DNA of 64,000 nt from Streptomyces sp. F001 (GCF_004187715.1 NZ_QZWF01000001.1:620001-684000); one strand, 5' to 3'. Positions 43,219-53,042 are shown, numbered from the stretch's first letter. The notes: generated by a model not told the origin, from the letters alone. Translations and numbers: made by a program.

Positions 43219-44043
43219 GTGAGTGGACCCGTGATGACCCGTCCCCGACGCCGGGCCCTGCGGGCGGCCGGCGCCGGAGCCGCCGCGCTGCTGGCGCTGA
43301 GCGCCTGCTCCTCCTCGTCCGATTCCGACTCCACGGCCGCCGGGTCCGACGCGTCGGATCGGCTCAGCGGCGAGGTGACCGTCTTCGCGGCCGCCTCGCT
43401 CAAGGAGAGCTTCACGACGCTGGGCAAGGAGTTCGAGAAGCAGCACCCGGGCACAAAGGTCACCTTCAGCTTCGGCGGCAGCGACTCCCTCGCGGCGAGC
43501 ATCACCGGCGGCGCCGCCCCGGCGGACGTCTTCGCCGCCGCCAGCCCCAAGACGATGGCGATCGTCACCGACGCCGGGGACGCCTCCGGCACGCCGACCA
43601 CCTTCGTCCGCAACCAGCTGGAGATCGCCACCCTGCCGGGCAACCCCGACAGGATCTCCTCCCTCAAGGACCTGACCAAGTCCGGTCTGAAGGTCGTGCT
43701 CTGCGACGAGTCGGTGCCGTGCGGCGCCGCCGCGCAGAAGGCGCTGGGCGCGACCAGGCTGAAGCTCACCCCCGTGTCCTACGAGCAGGACGTCAAGAGC
43801 GCCCTGACGAAGGTGGAGTTGAAGGAGGCCGACGCGGCGCTCGTCTACAAGACCGATGTGAAGGCGGCGGGTGACAAGGTGGAAGGCGTGGACTTCCCCG
43901 AGTCGGCCGATGCCCTCAACGACTACCCGATCGCCCTGCTCAGGGACGCGCCCAACGCCGAGGCGGCCAAGGCCTTCATCGACCTGGTGAAGTCCGCCGA
44001 GGGGCAGAAGGTGCTGACCGGGGCCGGGTTCCTCGCGCCGTGA
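43219..44043 (+). CDS. modA: Molybdate-binding lipoprotein of the ModABC transporter
   Basis: A 274-residue periplasm-equivalent binding protein. After a Tat-like basic start (TRPRRRALRAAGAG) comes a lipobox LLALSAC. The fold begins VTVFAAASLKESFTTLGKEFEKQHPGTKVTFSFGGSDSLAASI, with the usual molybdate contacts in TFVRNQLEIATL and VKSALTKVELKEADAALVYKTD. It binds molybdate (or tungstate) outside the membrane. The GTG start at 43219 has GGGAG seven bases upstream. Its stop overlaps the modB start by four bases (GTGA). It sits in an operon with modB and modC. Confidence 0.95.
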   Translation: MSGPVMTRPRRRALRAAGAGAAALLALSACSSSSDSDSTAAGSDASDRLSGEVTVFAAASLKESFTTLGKEFEKQHPGTKVTFSFGGSDSLAASITGGAAPADVFAAASPKTMAIVTDAGDASGTPTTFVRNQLEIATLPGNPDRISSLKDLTKSGLKVVLCDESVPCGAAAQKALGATRLKLTPVSYEQDVKSALTKVELKEADAALVYKTDVKAAGDKVEGVDFPESADALNDYPIALLRDAPNAEAAKAFIDLVKSAEGQKVLTGAGFLAP

Positions 44044-44870
44044 CGGAAACCCTCAAGGGTGGCCCCCGGCGAGGCCGGCTCCGCAAAGGTACCCGCGGGG
44101 TGCCGCTGCCCCTGCTCGTTCCGGCGCTGGCAGGCCTGGCGTTCCTGGTGCTGCCGCTGATCGCCCTGCTCGTACGCACTCCCTGGCGCACCCTGCCGGA
44201 TCAGCTCACCAGTCCCGAGGTGTGGGAGGCCCTCCGGCTGTCCCTGTTCTGTGCCACGGCGGCGACCGCCCTGAGTCTGGTGATCGGAGTCCCGCTGGCC
44301 TGGCTGCTGGCCCGCACGGACTTCCCCGGCCGCCGACTGGTCCGTGCCCTGGTGACGCTGCCGCTCGTGCTGCCGCCGGTGGTGGGCGGTGTGGCCCTGC
44401 TGCTGGCGCTCGGCCGCAACGGCGTCGTCGGGCAGTGGCTCGACTCCTGGTTCGGGATCACCCTGCCGTTCACCACCGCGGGCGTGGTCCTCGCGGAGAC
44501 GTTTGTGGCGATGCCGTTCCTCGTCATCAGCGTGGAGGGCACCCTGCGGGCGGCCGACCCCCGCTACGAGGAGGCGGCCACGACCCTGGGCGCCTCCCGT
44601 TTCACCGCCTTCCGCCGCGTCACCCTGCCGCTGATCGCCCAGGGCATCGCCGCCGGCGCGGTGCTGGCCTGGGCCCGGGCACTCGGCGAGTTCGGGGCGA
44701 CGATCACCTTCGCGGGCAACTTCCCGGGCCGTACGCAGACCATGCCGCTCGCGGTGTACCTGGCCCTGCAGAACGACCCGGCCGCGGCGATCGCCCTCAG
44801 CCTGGTCCTGCTCGCCGTGTCCATCGCCGTCCTCGTCGGCCTGCGCGACCGCTGGATGACCGCCTCATGA
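44040..44870 (+). CDS. modB: Molybdate ABC transporter permease
   Basis: A 276-residue membrane protein with about six helices. The EAA loop typical of ABC permeases is present near residue 180 (EEAATTLGASRFTAFRRVTLPLIAQGI), which docks to ModC. GRNGVVGQWLDSWFGITLPF and LAWARALGEFGATITFAGN match ModB permeases. Start GTG overlaps the modA stop and its own stop overlaps modC's ATG (ATGA), so the three are translated as one unit. Confidence 0.95.
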   Translation: MTETLKGGPRRGRLRKGTRGVPLPLLVPALAGLAFLVLPLIALLVRTPWRTLPDQLTSPEVWEALRLSLFCATAATALSLVIGVPLAWLLARTDFPGRRLVRALVTLPLVLPPVVGGVALLLALGRNGVVGQWLDSWFGITLPFTTAGVVLAETFVAMPFLVISVEGTLRAADPRYEEAATTLGASRFTAFRRVTLPLIAQGIAAGAVLAWARALGEFGATITFAGNFPGRTQTMPLAVYLALQNDPAAAIALSLVLLAVSIAVLVGLRDRWMTAS

Positions 44871-45955
44871 CCCACCTCGACGACTCCACCGCCCTCACCT
44901 CCGGTGCCGTGCACGGCGAGGGGCTCGACGCCCGTCTCGTCGTCGACCACGGCCCCTTCCGCCTCGACATCGCGCTCACCGCAGCGCCCGGCGACGTCGT
45001 CGCCCTGCTCGGCCCCAACGGCGCCGGAAAGACGACCGCCCTGCGCGCCCTGGCCGGCCTCGCCCCGCTCACGGCCGGCCATCTCCGGCTGGACGGCACC
45101 GAGTTGGGCCGTACGCCGCCCGAATCCCGGCCGGTCGGCGTCGTCTTCCAGGACTACCTGCTCTTCCCCCATCTGACGGCCCTGGACAATGTGGCCTTCG
45201 GACCGCGCTGCCACGGCGCGACCAAGGCGGAGGCCCGCGCGCAGGCAGCCGCATGGCTGGACCGCATGGGCCTCGCCGACCACGCCGGCGCCAAACCCCG
45301 CCGCCTGTCCGGCGGCCAGGGCCAGCGCGTCGCCCTCGCCCGTGCCCTGGCCACGCACCCCCGGCTGCTGCTCCTCGACGAGCCCCTCGCCGCCCTGGAC
45401 GCCCGCACCCGCCTGGAGGTGCGTGCCCAACTACGGCGCCATCTCGCCGACTTCGAGGCCGTGGCGGTACTGGTCACGCACGATCCGCTGGACGCCATGG
45501 TCCTGGCCGACCGGCTCGTGGTCGTCGAGCACGGCCGGATCGTCCAGGAGGGCACGCCCGCCGACATCGCCCGCCGCCCCCGCACGGACTACGTGGCCCA
45601 ACTCGTCGGGCTGAACCTCTACAAGGGCAGAGCCACGGGCCACACCGTCCACCTGGACGCCGGCCCCGCCATCACCACCACCGAGGACCTCACGGGACCG
45701 GTCTTCGTGGCCTTCCCACCGGGCGCCGTCACCCTCTTCCGGGACCGCCCCACCGGTGCCAGCGCCCGCAACCTCTGGCGCTGCGAGGTCACCGGCCTGG
45801 AGACCCACGGCGACCAGATCCGCGCCGCCCTCACCGGCGAACTCCCCCTCACCGCCGACCTCACCACGGTCGCGGCCGCCGAACTCGACCTGCACCCCGG
45901 CGCACCGGTCTGGGCAACGGTCAAGGCCGCCCAGACCCACGCCTACCCGGCCTGA
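44867..45955 (+). CDS. modC: Molybdate ABC transporter ATPase
   Basis: A 362-residue ATPase. The Walker A is GPNGAGKTT, the signature is LSGGQGQRVALARAL, the Walker B is LLLLDEP with switch His in VTHD. A C-terminal TOBE domain (ARNLWRCEVTGLETHGDQIRAALTGELPLTADLTTVAAAELDLHPGAPVWATVKAAQTHAY) binds oxyanions and regulates transport. It powers ModAB. It overlaps modB by four bases. A terminator hairpin follows, and the operon converges on gcvP. Confidence 0.95.
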   Translation: MTHLDDSTALTSGAVHGEGLDARLVVDHGPFRLDIALTAAPGDVVALLGPNGAGKTTALRALAGLAPLTAGHLRLDGTELGRTPPESRPVGVVFQDYLLFPHLTALDNVAFGPRCHGATKAEARAQAAAWLDRMGLADHAGAKPRRLSGGQGQRVALARALATHPRLLLLDEPLAALDARTRLEVRAQLRRHLADFEAVAVLVTHDPLDAMVLADRLVVVEHGRIVQEGTPADIARRPRTDYVAQLVGLNLYKGRATGHTVHLDAGPAITTTEDLTGPVFVAFPPGAVTLFRDRPTGASARNLWRCEVTGLETHGDQIRAALTGELPLTADLTTVAAAELDLHPGAPVWATVKAAQTHAYPA

Positions 45956-45963
45956 AACGCCCA

Positions 45964-45995
45964 GAGGGCCCCGCGCAGCAGAACGCGGGGCCCTC
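45964..45995. terminator. Terminator between the modABC and gcvP transcripts
   Basis: GAGGGCCCCGCG pairs perfectly with CGCGGGGCCCTC around an 8-nt loop, nine bases after the modC stop and eleven before the gcvP stop. It can end transcription from both sides. Confidence 0.8.
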
Positions 45996-46006
45996 AACCG
46001 ACGTAC

Positions 46007-48892
46007 TCAGTCCTCGTACGCATCCAGCGGCGGGCAGGAACAGACCAGGTTCCGGTCGCCGAAGGCCTGGTCGATTCGGCGCACCGGCGGCCAGTACTTG
46101 TCCGCGGCCGAGACACCGTCCGGGAAGACGGCCTCCGTACGGCTGTAGGTGTGCTCCCACTCACCGCCGAGCGCGGCGGCCGTGTGCGGGGCGTTTCGCA
46201 ACGGGTTGTCGTCGGCCGGCCACTCGCCCGAGCCGACCTTCTCGATCTCCGCCCGGATCGCGATCATCGCCTCGCAGAACCGGTCGAGTTCGGTCAGGTC
46301 CTCGGACTCGGTCGGCTCGATCATCAGCGTTCCGGCCACCGGGAAGGACATCGTCGGCGCGTGGAAACCGTAGTCGATCAGCCGCTTGGCGACGTCGTCG
46401 ACGCTCACGCCGGTCGCCTTGGTCAGCGGCCGCAGATCGATGATGCACTCGTGCGCGACCAGCCCGCCGGGACCGGTGTACAGCACGGGGTAGTGCGGTT
46501 CGAGCCGCTTGGCGATGTAGTTGGCGCTCAGGACCGCCACCTGCGTGGCCCGCTTGAGCCCCTCACCGCCCATGAGCCGGACGTACGCCCACGAGATCGG
46601 CAGGATGCCCGCGGACCCCCACGGCGCGGCCGAGATCGGGCCCACGCCGGTCTCCGGACCGGCCTCCGGCTGGAGCGGGTGGTTCGGCAGATACGGCGCC
46701 AGGTGCGACCGTACGGCCACCGGGCCGACGCCCGGACCGCCTCCGCCGTGCGGGATGCAGAACGTCTTGTGCAGGTTGAGGTGCGAGACGTCACCGCCGA
46801 AGTGCCCGGGCTTGGCCAGCCCGACCAGGGCGTTGAGGTTGGCGCCGTCGACGTACACCTGCCCGCCGGCCTCGTGGACCTGGGCGCAGATGTCGGCGAC
46901 GTGCTCCTCGAACACCCCGTGCGTCGAGGGGTACGTGATCATCAGCACCGCCAGTTCGTCGCGGTACTGCTCGATCTTGGCCCGCAGATCCTCGACGTCG
47001 ATCTCACCGTCCTCGGCGGTCTTCACGACGACGACCTTCATCCCGGCCATCACGGCGCTGGCGGCGTTCGTCCCGTGCGCGGAGGACGGGATGAGGCAGA
47101 CGGTCCGCTGCTCATCGCCGTTGGCCCGGTGGTACCCCCGCACCGCGAGCAGACCGGCCAGCTCACCCTGCGAGCCGGCGTTGGGCTGCAGCGACACCTT
47201 GTCGTAGCCGGTGACCTCGGCGAGCCGGTCCTCCAGCTCACGGATGAGCGTGAGGTAGCCCTGCGCCTGCCCGGCGGGTGCGAAGGGGTGCAGCTGCCCG
47301 AACTCGGGCCAGGTGACCGGCTCCATCTCGGTGGTCGCGTTGAGCTTCATGGTGCACGAGCCCAGCGGGATCATGCCGCGGTCCAGCGCGTAGTCGCGGT
47401 CGGCGAGCCGGCGCAGGTAGCGCAGCATCGCGGTCTCGGAGCGGTGCTGGTGGAAGACGGGGTGGGTCAGGTAGTCGTCGGTGCGCAGCAGCGCGGCCGG
47501 CAGCGCGTCCTCGGTGCCGGCGTCCAGGGCGTCGATGTCGCCGTCGACCCCGAACGCGGCCCACACGGCGCTCAGTTGGGCCCGCTTCGTGGTCTCGTCG
47601 CAGGCGATCGAGACATGGTCGGCGTCCACGAGGTGCAGGTTCACCCCGCGGTCTCGGGCGGCCGCGACGACGTCGGCCGCCCGGCCCGGCACCCTTGCGG
47701 TGAGCGTGTCGAAGTAGGCGCCGTGGACGGTCTCGACGCCGCCGTCGCGCAGCCCCGCGGCGAGGAGGGCGGCGTATCGGTGGGTGCGCCTCGCGATGCC
47801 CTTCAGACCCTCGGGCCCGTGGTGGACGGCGTACATCCCGGCCATGACGGCGAGCAGCACCTGGGCCGTACAGATGTTGCTGGTCGCCTTCTCCCGGCGG
47901 ATGTGCTGCTCACGCGTCTGCAGTGCGAGCCGGTAGGCCCTGTTGCCGTCGGCGTCGACCGAGACGCCCACGAGGCGGCCGGGCAGGCTGCGGGCGAACT
48001 TCTCCTGCACGGCCATGTATCCGGCGTGCGGCCCGCCGAAGCCCATCGGCACACCGAACCGCTGGGTCGTACCGACGGCGATGTCCGCGCCCAGCTCGCC
48101 CGGCGACTTCAGCAGCGTCAGCGCCAGCAGGTCGGCTGCGACGGTGACCAGTGCGCCCAGCTCGTGCGCCTGGTCGATGACCGGCTTGATGTCGCGTACG
48201 GCTCCGGAAGCGCCGGGGTACTGGATGAGCACGCCGTTGATCTCACGCTCGGCGATGTCGGCCGGAATGCCGTCACTGAGGTCGGCGACGACGACCTCGA
48301 CACCGGTCGGCTCGGCGCGGGTCTCGATCACGGCGATGGTCTGCGGGAACGCGTCCGCGTCGACCAGGAAGAGGCCCTTCTTGTTCTTGCCCATGCGCCG
48401 GGACAGGGACATGGCCTCCGCCGCGGCCGTGCCCTCGTCGAGCAGCGAGGCACCCGAGGTCGGCAGCCCCGTGAGGTCGGCGACCACGGTCTGGAAGTTC
48501 AGCAGCGCTTCGAGCCGCCCCTGCGAGATCTCCGGCTGGTACGGGGTGTAGGCGGTGTACCAGGCCGGGTTCTCCATGACGTTGCGCAGGATGACGGGCG
48601 GGGTGAACGTCCCGTAGTAGCCGAGCCCGATCATGGAGTCGAGGACCTGGTTGCGGTCGGCGAGCGAGCGCAGCTCGGCCAGCACCTCGGCCTCGGTCCG
48701 CGCACCCGGCAGGTCCAGGGCGTCGGCGTTCTTGATCACATCCGGTACCGCGGCGGCGGTGAGCTCGTCGAGCGAGCCGTAGCCGACCTGCGCGAGCATC
48801 TTGGCCCGCGCCTCCTGGTCGGGCCCGATGTGACGCTGCTCGAAGGGCGTGCCCTGTTCGAGCTCGGAGAGCGGAATGCGATGGGCGGTCAT
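46007..48892 (-). CDS. gcvP: Glycine dehydrogenase (decarboxylating), P protein
   Basis: The 961-residue single-chain P protein of the glycine cleavage system decarboxylates glycine and passes the aminomethyl group to GcvH lipoyl. The PLP Lys is in [21 protein letters not shown], near residue 715. N-terminal and C-terminal halves, each aminotransferase-like, are fused as in most bacteria ([36 protein letters not shown]). GGAGG is eight bases before the ATG. A tandem glycine riboswitch lies upstream, so expression should rise with glycine. gcvT and gcvH are not in this window. Confidence 0.97.
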   Translation of the reverse strand: MTAHRIPLSELEQGTPFEQRHIGPDQEARAKMLAQVGYGSLDELTAAAVPDVIKNADALDLPGARTEAEVLAELRSLADRNQVLDSMIGLGYYGTFTPPVILRNVMENPAWYTAYTPYQPEISQGRLEALLNFQTVVADLTGLPTSGASLLDEGTAAAEAMSLSRRMGKNKKGLFLVDADAFPQTIAVIETRAEPTGVEVVVADLSDGIPADIAEREINGVLIQYPGASGAVRDIKPVIDQAHELGALVTVAADLLALTLLKSPGELGADIAVGTTQRFGVPMGFGGPHAGYMAVQEKFARSLPGRLVGVSVDADGNRAYRLALQTREQHIRREKATSNICTAQVLLAVMAGMYAVHHGPEGLKGIARRTHRYAALLAAGLRDGGVETVHGAYFDTLTARVPGRAADVVAAARDRGVNLHLVDADHVSIACDETTKRAQLSAVWAAFGVDGDIDALDAGTEDALPAALLRTDDYLTHPVFHQHRSETAMLRYLRRLADRDYALDRGMIPLGSCTMKLNATTEMEPVTWPEFGQLHPFAPAGQAQGYLTLIRELEDRLAEVTGYDKVSLQPNAGSQGELAGLLAVRGYHRANGDEQRTVCLIPSSAHGTNAASAVMAGMKVVVVKTAEDGEIDVEDLRAKIEQYRDELAVLMITYPSTHGVFEEHVADICAQVHEAGGQVYVDGANLNALVGLAKPGHFGGDVSHLNLHKTFCIPHGGGGPGVGPVAVRSHLAPYLPNHPLQPEAGPETGVGPISAAPWGSAGILPISWAYVRLMGGEGLKRATQVAVLSANYIAKRLEPHYPVLYTGPGGLVAHECIIDLRPLTKATGVSVDDVAKRLIDYGFHAPTMSFPVAGTLMIEPTESEDLTELDRFCEAMIAIRAEIEKVGSGEWPADDNPLRNAPHTAAALGGEWEHTYSRTEAVFPDGVSAADKYWPPVRRIDQAFGDRNLVCSCPPLDAYED

Positions 48893-48954
48893 TGCGGAGG
48901 CCTCCTGGTCTGACACGACCTTCGAGGGGCACCACGGCGCGGGTACCCCGGCGG

Positions 48955-49158
48955 CCTCCCCCTCTGTCATCTCAACCTGAGAGCTTCACCGGACCGCCCG
49001 AGGACGCCCGGCTTGCACCGTCGGTGAGAGCGGAAGCCGTCGACACCCGCTCTGCTTTCCAGAGTGACCTCGTCCGTGCGGTACGTGGGCCTGAGAGATT
49101 CCGGGGAGGATTTGCTCCTTCGGCGCCTCCGATGGTGTCCGGAGGACTCTCCCGCACG
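48955..49158 (-). promoter_or_regulatory. Glycine riboswitch, tandem aptamers
   Basis: On the minus strand the leader of gcvP reads GTGCGGGAGAGTCC, then CGCCGAAGGAGCAA and AATCTCTCAGG, then GTCACTCTGGAAAGC: a complete first glycine aptamer. A second unit follows, with GACGGTGCAAGCC, GGTGAAGCTCTCAGGTT and GACAGAGGGGGAGG. The second lacks a clear GGGAGAG opening, reading CCGCTCTCACC instead. Glycine binding normally turns gene expression on. A possible start-site-proximal expression platform overlaps the region 48893-48954. Confidence 0.88.
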
Positions 49159-49278
49159 GGGTCAGCAGCCGTTTGCCAGACTACCAGCGAGGTCAACGCC
49201 CGGGCGTTCGAGTGGCCGCGTGCCTCAATGTGCTCTTTCGTAGTGCTTACGGATGAGTTGCGAGCAAGTGGAGGGCCC

Positions 49279-49650
49279 GTGCAGACCGACATCGATCCGC
49301 GCAACCTGATCGGCCGCAAGGCCTTCGACCGCAACGGCAACAAGATCGGCACGATCGACGAGATCTACCTCGACGACGCAACCGGCGTCCCGGAGTGGGC
49401 CGCGATACGCACCGGCCTGTTCAGCAGAGACGCCTTCGTGCCGCTCGAGCCCAGCGAGCTGATCGAGGGCAGCCTGCACGTCCCCTTCGACCGCGCCCTG
49501 ATCAAGGACGCCCCCGACTTCGGCGTGGGCCGTCACCTCTCCCCGGAACAGGAACTCCAGCTCTACCACCACTACGGCCTCGACGTGGCCCCTCCGCCCC
49601 GGCTCCCGGACCACGACTTCGGCAAACTGGCGGGCACGGACGACTCCTGA
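49279..49650 (+). CDS. PRC-barrel domain protein
   Basis: A 123-residue soluble protein starting at GTG with GGAGG upstream. The PRC-barrel core is NLIGRKAFDRNGNKIGTIDEIYLDDATGVPEWAAIRTGLFSRDAFVPL. The rest (GSLHVPFDRALIKDAPDFGVGRHLSPEQELQLYHHYGL) is conserved among actinobacterial versions. These domains act in photosynthetic centres or RNA processing, but the stand-alone forms are mostly uncharacterised and often linked to stress. Its 3' end overlaps the end of dinB by 79 bp, in convergent orientation. Confidence 0.88.
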   Translation: MQTDIDPRNLIGRKAFDRNGNKIGTIDEIYLDDATGVPEWAAIRTGLFSRDAFVPLEPSELIEGSLHVPFDRALIKDAPDFGVGRHLSPEQELQLYHHYGLDVAPPPRLPDHDFGKLAGTDDS

Positions 49651-51044
49651 CCCCCGGACTCACCCCCGACCGACGAACCCCCCTCCGTGCCCGAAGCCAC
49701 CTGCTCCCCGGCTCTTCGCGCCACCAATGGCAGCGGATCCGCCGGCTCCAGCGCGCGATCGTCGGTCCGGAACGTCCGCACCCGCCCGGGCTCCGAGTCA
49801 GGCGTCTCGAACCGCACGGTCACCCTCCCCAGCCCGCTGCCCTGCACCCACCCGTGCCCGTACTCGGCGTGCCGTACGTCGTGCCCCGCGGGCCATCGAC
49901 GCTCGACCGGCACGGCCGCACCCTGCACGGGCTCGTCCACCAAGTCCTCCGCCGGCCCCTCCGCCGGTTCACCCGCGGCCTGCGCGAACAGATCCTCCTG
50001 CGTGTAGTCGGCGAGCCCGCTGACCCCCACTCCGAGCAGCCGCACACCGCCCGTGGTGTCCACGGAGTCCAGCAGCCGGGCCGCGGCCTCGCGCACCACC
50101 GCCGGATCGTCCGTGGGCCCGCGCAGCGTCTCGGACCGGGTCAGCGTGGAGAAGTCGTACCGCCGCACCTTCAGCACGATCGTCCGCCCCGACAGCCCTG
50201 CGCCGCGCAGCCGCCGCACACACCGGTCCGCGAGCCGCTGTACCTCCAGCCCCACCCGGACCCGGTCATGGATGTCCATGTCATAGGTGTCCTCGACCGA
50301 CACCGACTTCGTCTCCCGCTCGGCGACCACCGGCCGATCGTCGCGGGCCAGTGCCATGGCGTACAGCGCGTGCCCGTGCGCCTTTCCCAGAAGTCGCACG
50401 AGCTCGTCCTCCCCCGCCTCGGCGATCTCGTCGATCGTGGTGATGCCGGCCCGCCGCAGGTGGTCGCCCGTCGCGGGCCCCACTCCGGGAAGCGTCCGCA
50501 CCGACATCGGCCCGAGCAGCGTCCGCTCGGTCCCCGGCTCGATCAGCACCAGCCCGTCGGGCTTGGCCTGCTCGGAGGCGATCTTCGCAAGCATTTTGGA
50601 TGCGGCGAGACCGACGGACCCCGTGAGCCCGGTGACGGCCCGTATGTCGGCCCGCAGCTTCATCCCCGCCAACCGCGCCGACTCCTCGTCCCAGGCCGTT
50701 CCCCCGGTCTCCAGGTCCACGAACGCCTCGTCCAGGCTCAGCGGCTCCACCAGCGGCGACAGGGCCCGCAGCAGCTCCATCACCTGCTCGCTGATCGTTC
50801 GGTACAGCCCGAAGCGCGGCACGAGATACGCGGCGTTCGGCGCGAGCCGGCGCGCCTGGGCCATGGGCATCGCCGAATGCACCCCGAACACCCGGGCCTC
50901 GTACGAGCAGGTCGCCACCACCCCGCGCGGCCCGAGCCCGCCCACGATCACGGCCTTCCCGCGCAGACTCGGCTTGGATGCCTGCTCCACCGAGGCGAAG
51001 AAGGCATCCATGTCGAGATGCAGGATCGTGGGCGCGGTTCTCAC
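49572..51044 (-). CDS. dinB: DNA polymerase IV (Y family)
   Basis: A 490-residue translesion polymerase. LHLDMDAFFASVE (catalytic Asp pair), YEARVFGVHSAMPM, and SLDEAFVDLE with its acidic residues, then GVGPATGDHLRRAGITTIDEIAE (HhH) and a little-finger domain are all present. The C-terminal 130 residues are an acidic, Ala/Glu-rich extension with LARRAGEQVASGTEGGSS, longer than usual. The GTG at 51044 lies three bases after GGAG. Pol IV copies past lesions and raises mutation rate. Overlaps the PRC-barrel gene by 79 bp. Confidence 0.95.
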   Translation of the reverse strand: MRTAPTILHLDMDAFFASVEQASKPSLRGKAVIVGGLGPRGVVATCSYEARVFGVHSAMPMAQARRLAPNAAYLVPRFGLYRTISEQVMELLRALSPLVEPLSLDEAFVDLETGGTAWDEESARLAGMKLRADIRAVTGLTGSVGLAASKMLAKIASEQAKPDGLVLIEPGTERTLLGPMSVRTLPGVGPATGDHLRRAGITTIDEIAEAGEDELVRLLGKAHGHALYAMALARDDRPVVAERETKSVSVEDTYDMDIHDRVRVGLEVQRLADRCVRRLRGAGLSGRTIVLKVRRYDFSTLTRSETLRGPTDDPAVVREAAARLLDSVDTTGGVRLLGVGVSGLADYTQEDLFAQAAGEPAEGPAEDLVDEPVQGAAVPVERRWPAGHDVRHAEYGHGWVQGSGLGRVTVRFETPDSEPGRVRTFRTDDRALEPADPLPLVARRAGEQVASGTEGGSSVGGESGGQESSVPASLPKSWSGSRGGGATSRP

Positions 51045-51162
51045 ATCTCCGATGCTGCACCACGCCACTGACAATGCGGCGGCACGACCAGGACAGCACG
51101 GCCTGCACACCTGCCGACGCGGTGCCCGGCAGGCCTCCGGAGGCGCCGGGCAGCTGCGTCGC

Positions 51163-51807
51163 TCAGACCGCCCGATTGCGCCGTCGTGCCAGCTCGTCCG
51201 CCGGATTGTGCCCGACGAGCGTCTCGCCGGTGTCGATACGCTCCCCGTGCAGCTGTGACAACGCGCTCTCGACGTCCCGCCACACCACCCCGACCGCGAT
51301 GCCGAAGATCCCCTGGCCGCCCTGGAGGAGCGCATGAACCTCGTCGGGCGAGGTGCACTCGTACACGGTCGCACCGTCGCTCATCAGCGTCATGCGTTCC
51401 AGGTCGCGGAAACCGCGTTCCCTGAGGTGCTGCACGGCGGTGCGGATGTTCTGCAACGACACCCCGGTGTCGAGGAACCGCTTGACGATCTTCAGGACGA
51501 CGACGTCCCGAAAGCTGTACAGGCGCTGCGTCCCGGACCCGTAGGCGGGCCGCACGCTGGGCTCGACGAGCCCGGTGCGGGCCCAGTAGTCCAGTTGCCG
51601 GTAGGTGATGCCGGCGGCCGCACAGGCCGTCGGGCCGCGGTAGCCGATCTGCTCGGACGTCATGGACGCCGCCCCTCCGCTGGTGGGAATGGGCGTCGGT
51701 CGCTGCGGAGTGTGATCGGCCGCCCTGCCGTGGAGCGGGTACGGACCGCTCTCCCCGAGACTGCGTCCGGGGGCACCCCCACCCGTACCGTCGCCGCTGC
51801 TTCTCAC
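51163..51807 (-). CDS. MerR family regulator (Rv1830-like)
   Basis: A 214-residue protein with an N-terminal Gly/Pro-rich 47-residue stretch, then a MerR-type HTH (TSEQIGYRGPTACAAAGITYRQLDYWARTGLVEP) with the wing YSFRDVVVLKIVKRFLDTGVSLQNIRTAVQHLRERG. The C-terminal part has no metal-binding cysteines. GGAGGT precedes the GTG at 51807; a shorter start at ATG 51663 is possible. Its position between dinB, the bifunctional-nuclease gene and ftsR matches mycobacterial Rv1830, beside gcvB. Target genes are unknown. Confidence 0.87.
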   Translation of the reverse strand: MRSSGDGTGGGAPGRSLGESGPYPLHGRAADHTPQRPTPIPTSGGAASMTSEQIGYRGPTACAAAGITYRQLDYWARTGLVEPSVRPAYGSGTQRLYSFRDVVVLKIVKRFLDTGVSLQNIRTAVQHLRERGFRDLERMTLMSDGATVYECTSPDEVHALLQGGQGIFGIAVGVVWRDVESALSQLHGERIDTGETLVGHNPADELARRRNRAV

Positions 51808-52069
51808 GCCGACCTCCGTCCTTGACCTGCCTTCTCGACGGTAGGCAGTCACCAAGGGTGCGTCAACGATCGCCACACTCGGCACGCCGAGTGATAATCA
51901 CCCTAAGAGTGGTTTCCCGCCCCCAACCGCGGGGAAAGGCTAGCCGAATGCGCTTGCGGGGAACCGCGGGACGCCCTCACCGGCCGCCGGCAATTGCCGG
52001 TACGGAGGCCGTCATCGACCAGGGGACGACCCGTCGAGGACCTTCACGTCCGCCTGAGCCGACCACGTC

Positions 52070-52543
52070 TCACTGGCTGCTGGTGCCGAAGTCCTCGGGC
52101 GAGATCTGGTCGAGGAACTCGCGGAACTTCTCCACCTCGTCCTCCTGCTCGTCCGGAATCGCGATACCGGCGTCGTCGAGCACGCCGTCGCTGCCGTAGA
52201 TCGGCGTTCCGGTGCGCAGGGCCAGCGCTATGGCATCGGACGGACGGGCGCTCACCTCGACCCCGCTGGCGAAGACCAGCTCGGCGTAGAAGACACCTTC
52301 ACGCAGATCCGTGATGCGCACTTCGGTGAGCTCCTGACCGACGGCCTCCAGCACGTCCTTGAACAGGTCGTGGGTCAGCGGTCGCGCGGGGGCCATGCCC
52401 TGCTGGGCGAAGGCGATCGCCGTCGCCTCCCCCGGCCCGATCCAGATGGGGAGGTAACGGTCGCCTCCCACTTCGCGCAGGAGCACGATCGGTTGGTTGG
52501 AGGGCATTTCGACCCGGACACCTACGACATCGAGCTCGTTCAC
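52070..52543 (-). CDS. Bifunctional nuclease (DUF151) family protein
   Basis: A 157-residue protein starting VNELDVVGVRVEMPSNQPIVLLREVGGDRYLPIWIGPGEATAIAFAQQG, the BFN domain, with PSDAIALALRTGTPIYGSDGVLDDAGI near residue 110. The family has DNase and RNase activity in plants, but in bacteria its function is not established. It matches mycobacterial Rv1829 in sequence and position between two MerR genes. The acidic C-terminus (DEQEDEVEKFREFLDQISPEDFG) is typical. Confidence 0.9.
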   Translation of the reverse strand: MNELDVVGVRVEMPSNQPIVLLREVGGDRYLPIWIGPGEATAIAFAQQGMAPARPLTHDLFKDVLEAVGQELTEVRITDLREGVFYAELVFASGVEVSARPSDAIALALRTGTPIYGSDGVLDDAGIAIPDEQEDEVEKFREFLDQISPEDFGTSSQ

Positions 52544-52559
52544 ACAGCAACCCTAGGCC

Positions 52560-53040
52560 GTGCCCGGGACGTTTGGGTAGTCGGGCCGACATCGGAGCCC
52601 CGATCCGGCCTTCCCCACCCCCACCGGCCCACCCGACACCCCTGGCAACGCGCCCGCTCCCTGCCCAGACCCACGCCGGTACCTCGACGAAAGCCCTGCA
52701 CCGGGCAGCACGGTCCGCCCGAAGCCCATACCGCCCCACCCGGAAGTCCCCCTCAGCCCGCGCCGCCCCGCGCGAACCACGCAACCCCTCCGCCGCCCCG
52801 CGCGAACGCTCCGAAGCCGCCCCCACCAACCCACACGGCGTCTCCGCAGATCACACCGCCCAGCCCCGCTCAGCCCCGCATGCCGTCCGAAGTCCTCAGC
52901 CGCCACCCGCACTGCGCCCGCCGACAGATCGCATCGCTCCTGCCCAGACCCACGCCGTCCTCCGGGGCCGGTCCAGGCTCGTCCGCCGATCCGAGCCGTA
53001 CAGGCCCCGAGCCACACGCCCCTGCCGACAGGCCGCCCTC
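52560..53040. repeat. C-rich, repeat-bearing intergenic region
   Basis: About 480 bp with no supported gene. The plus strand is strongly C-rich. A 17-bp sequence CGCCGCCCCGCGCGAAC occurs at 52761-52777 and 52791-52807, exactly 30 bp apart. An 18-bp sequence CTGCCCAGACCCACGCCG occurs at 52661-52678 and 52940-52957. Open frames here have unnatural composition (Arg, Pro, Ala on one strand; Gly, Arg, Val on the other). It separates ftsR from the bifunctional-nuclease gene. Confidence 0.6.
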
Positions 53041-53042
53041 GA

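Noticed and set aside
52661-52957. Possible CRISPR or tandem repeats in the C-rich spacer
   Set aside because: Only two copies of each repeat, with irregular spacing and no cas genes.
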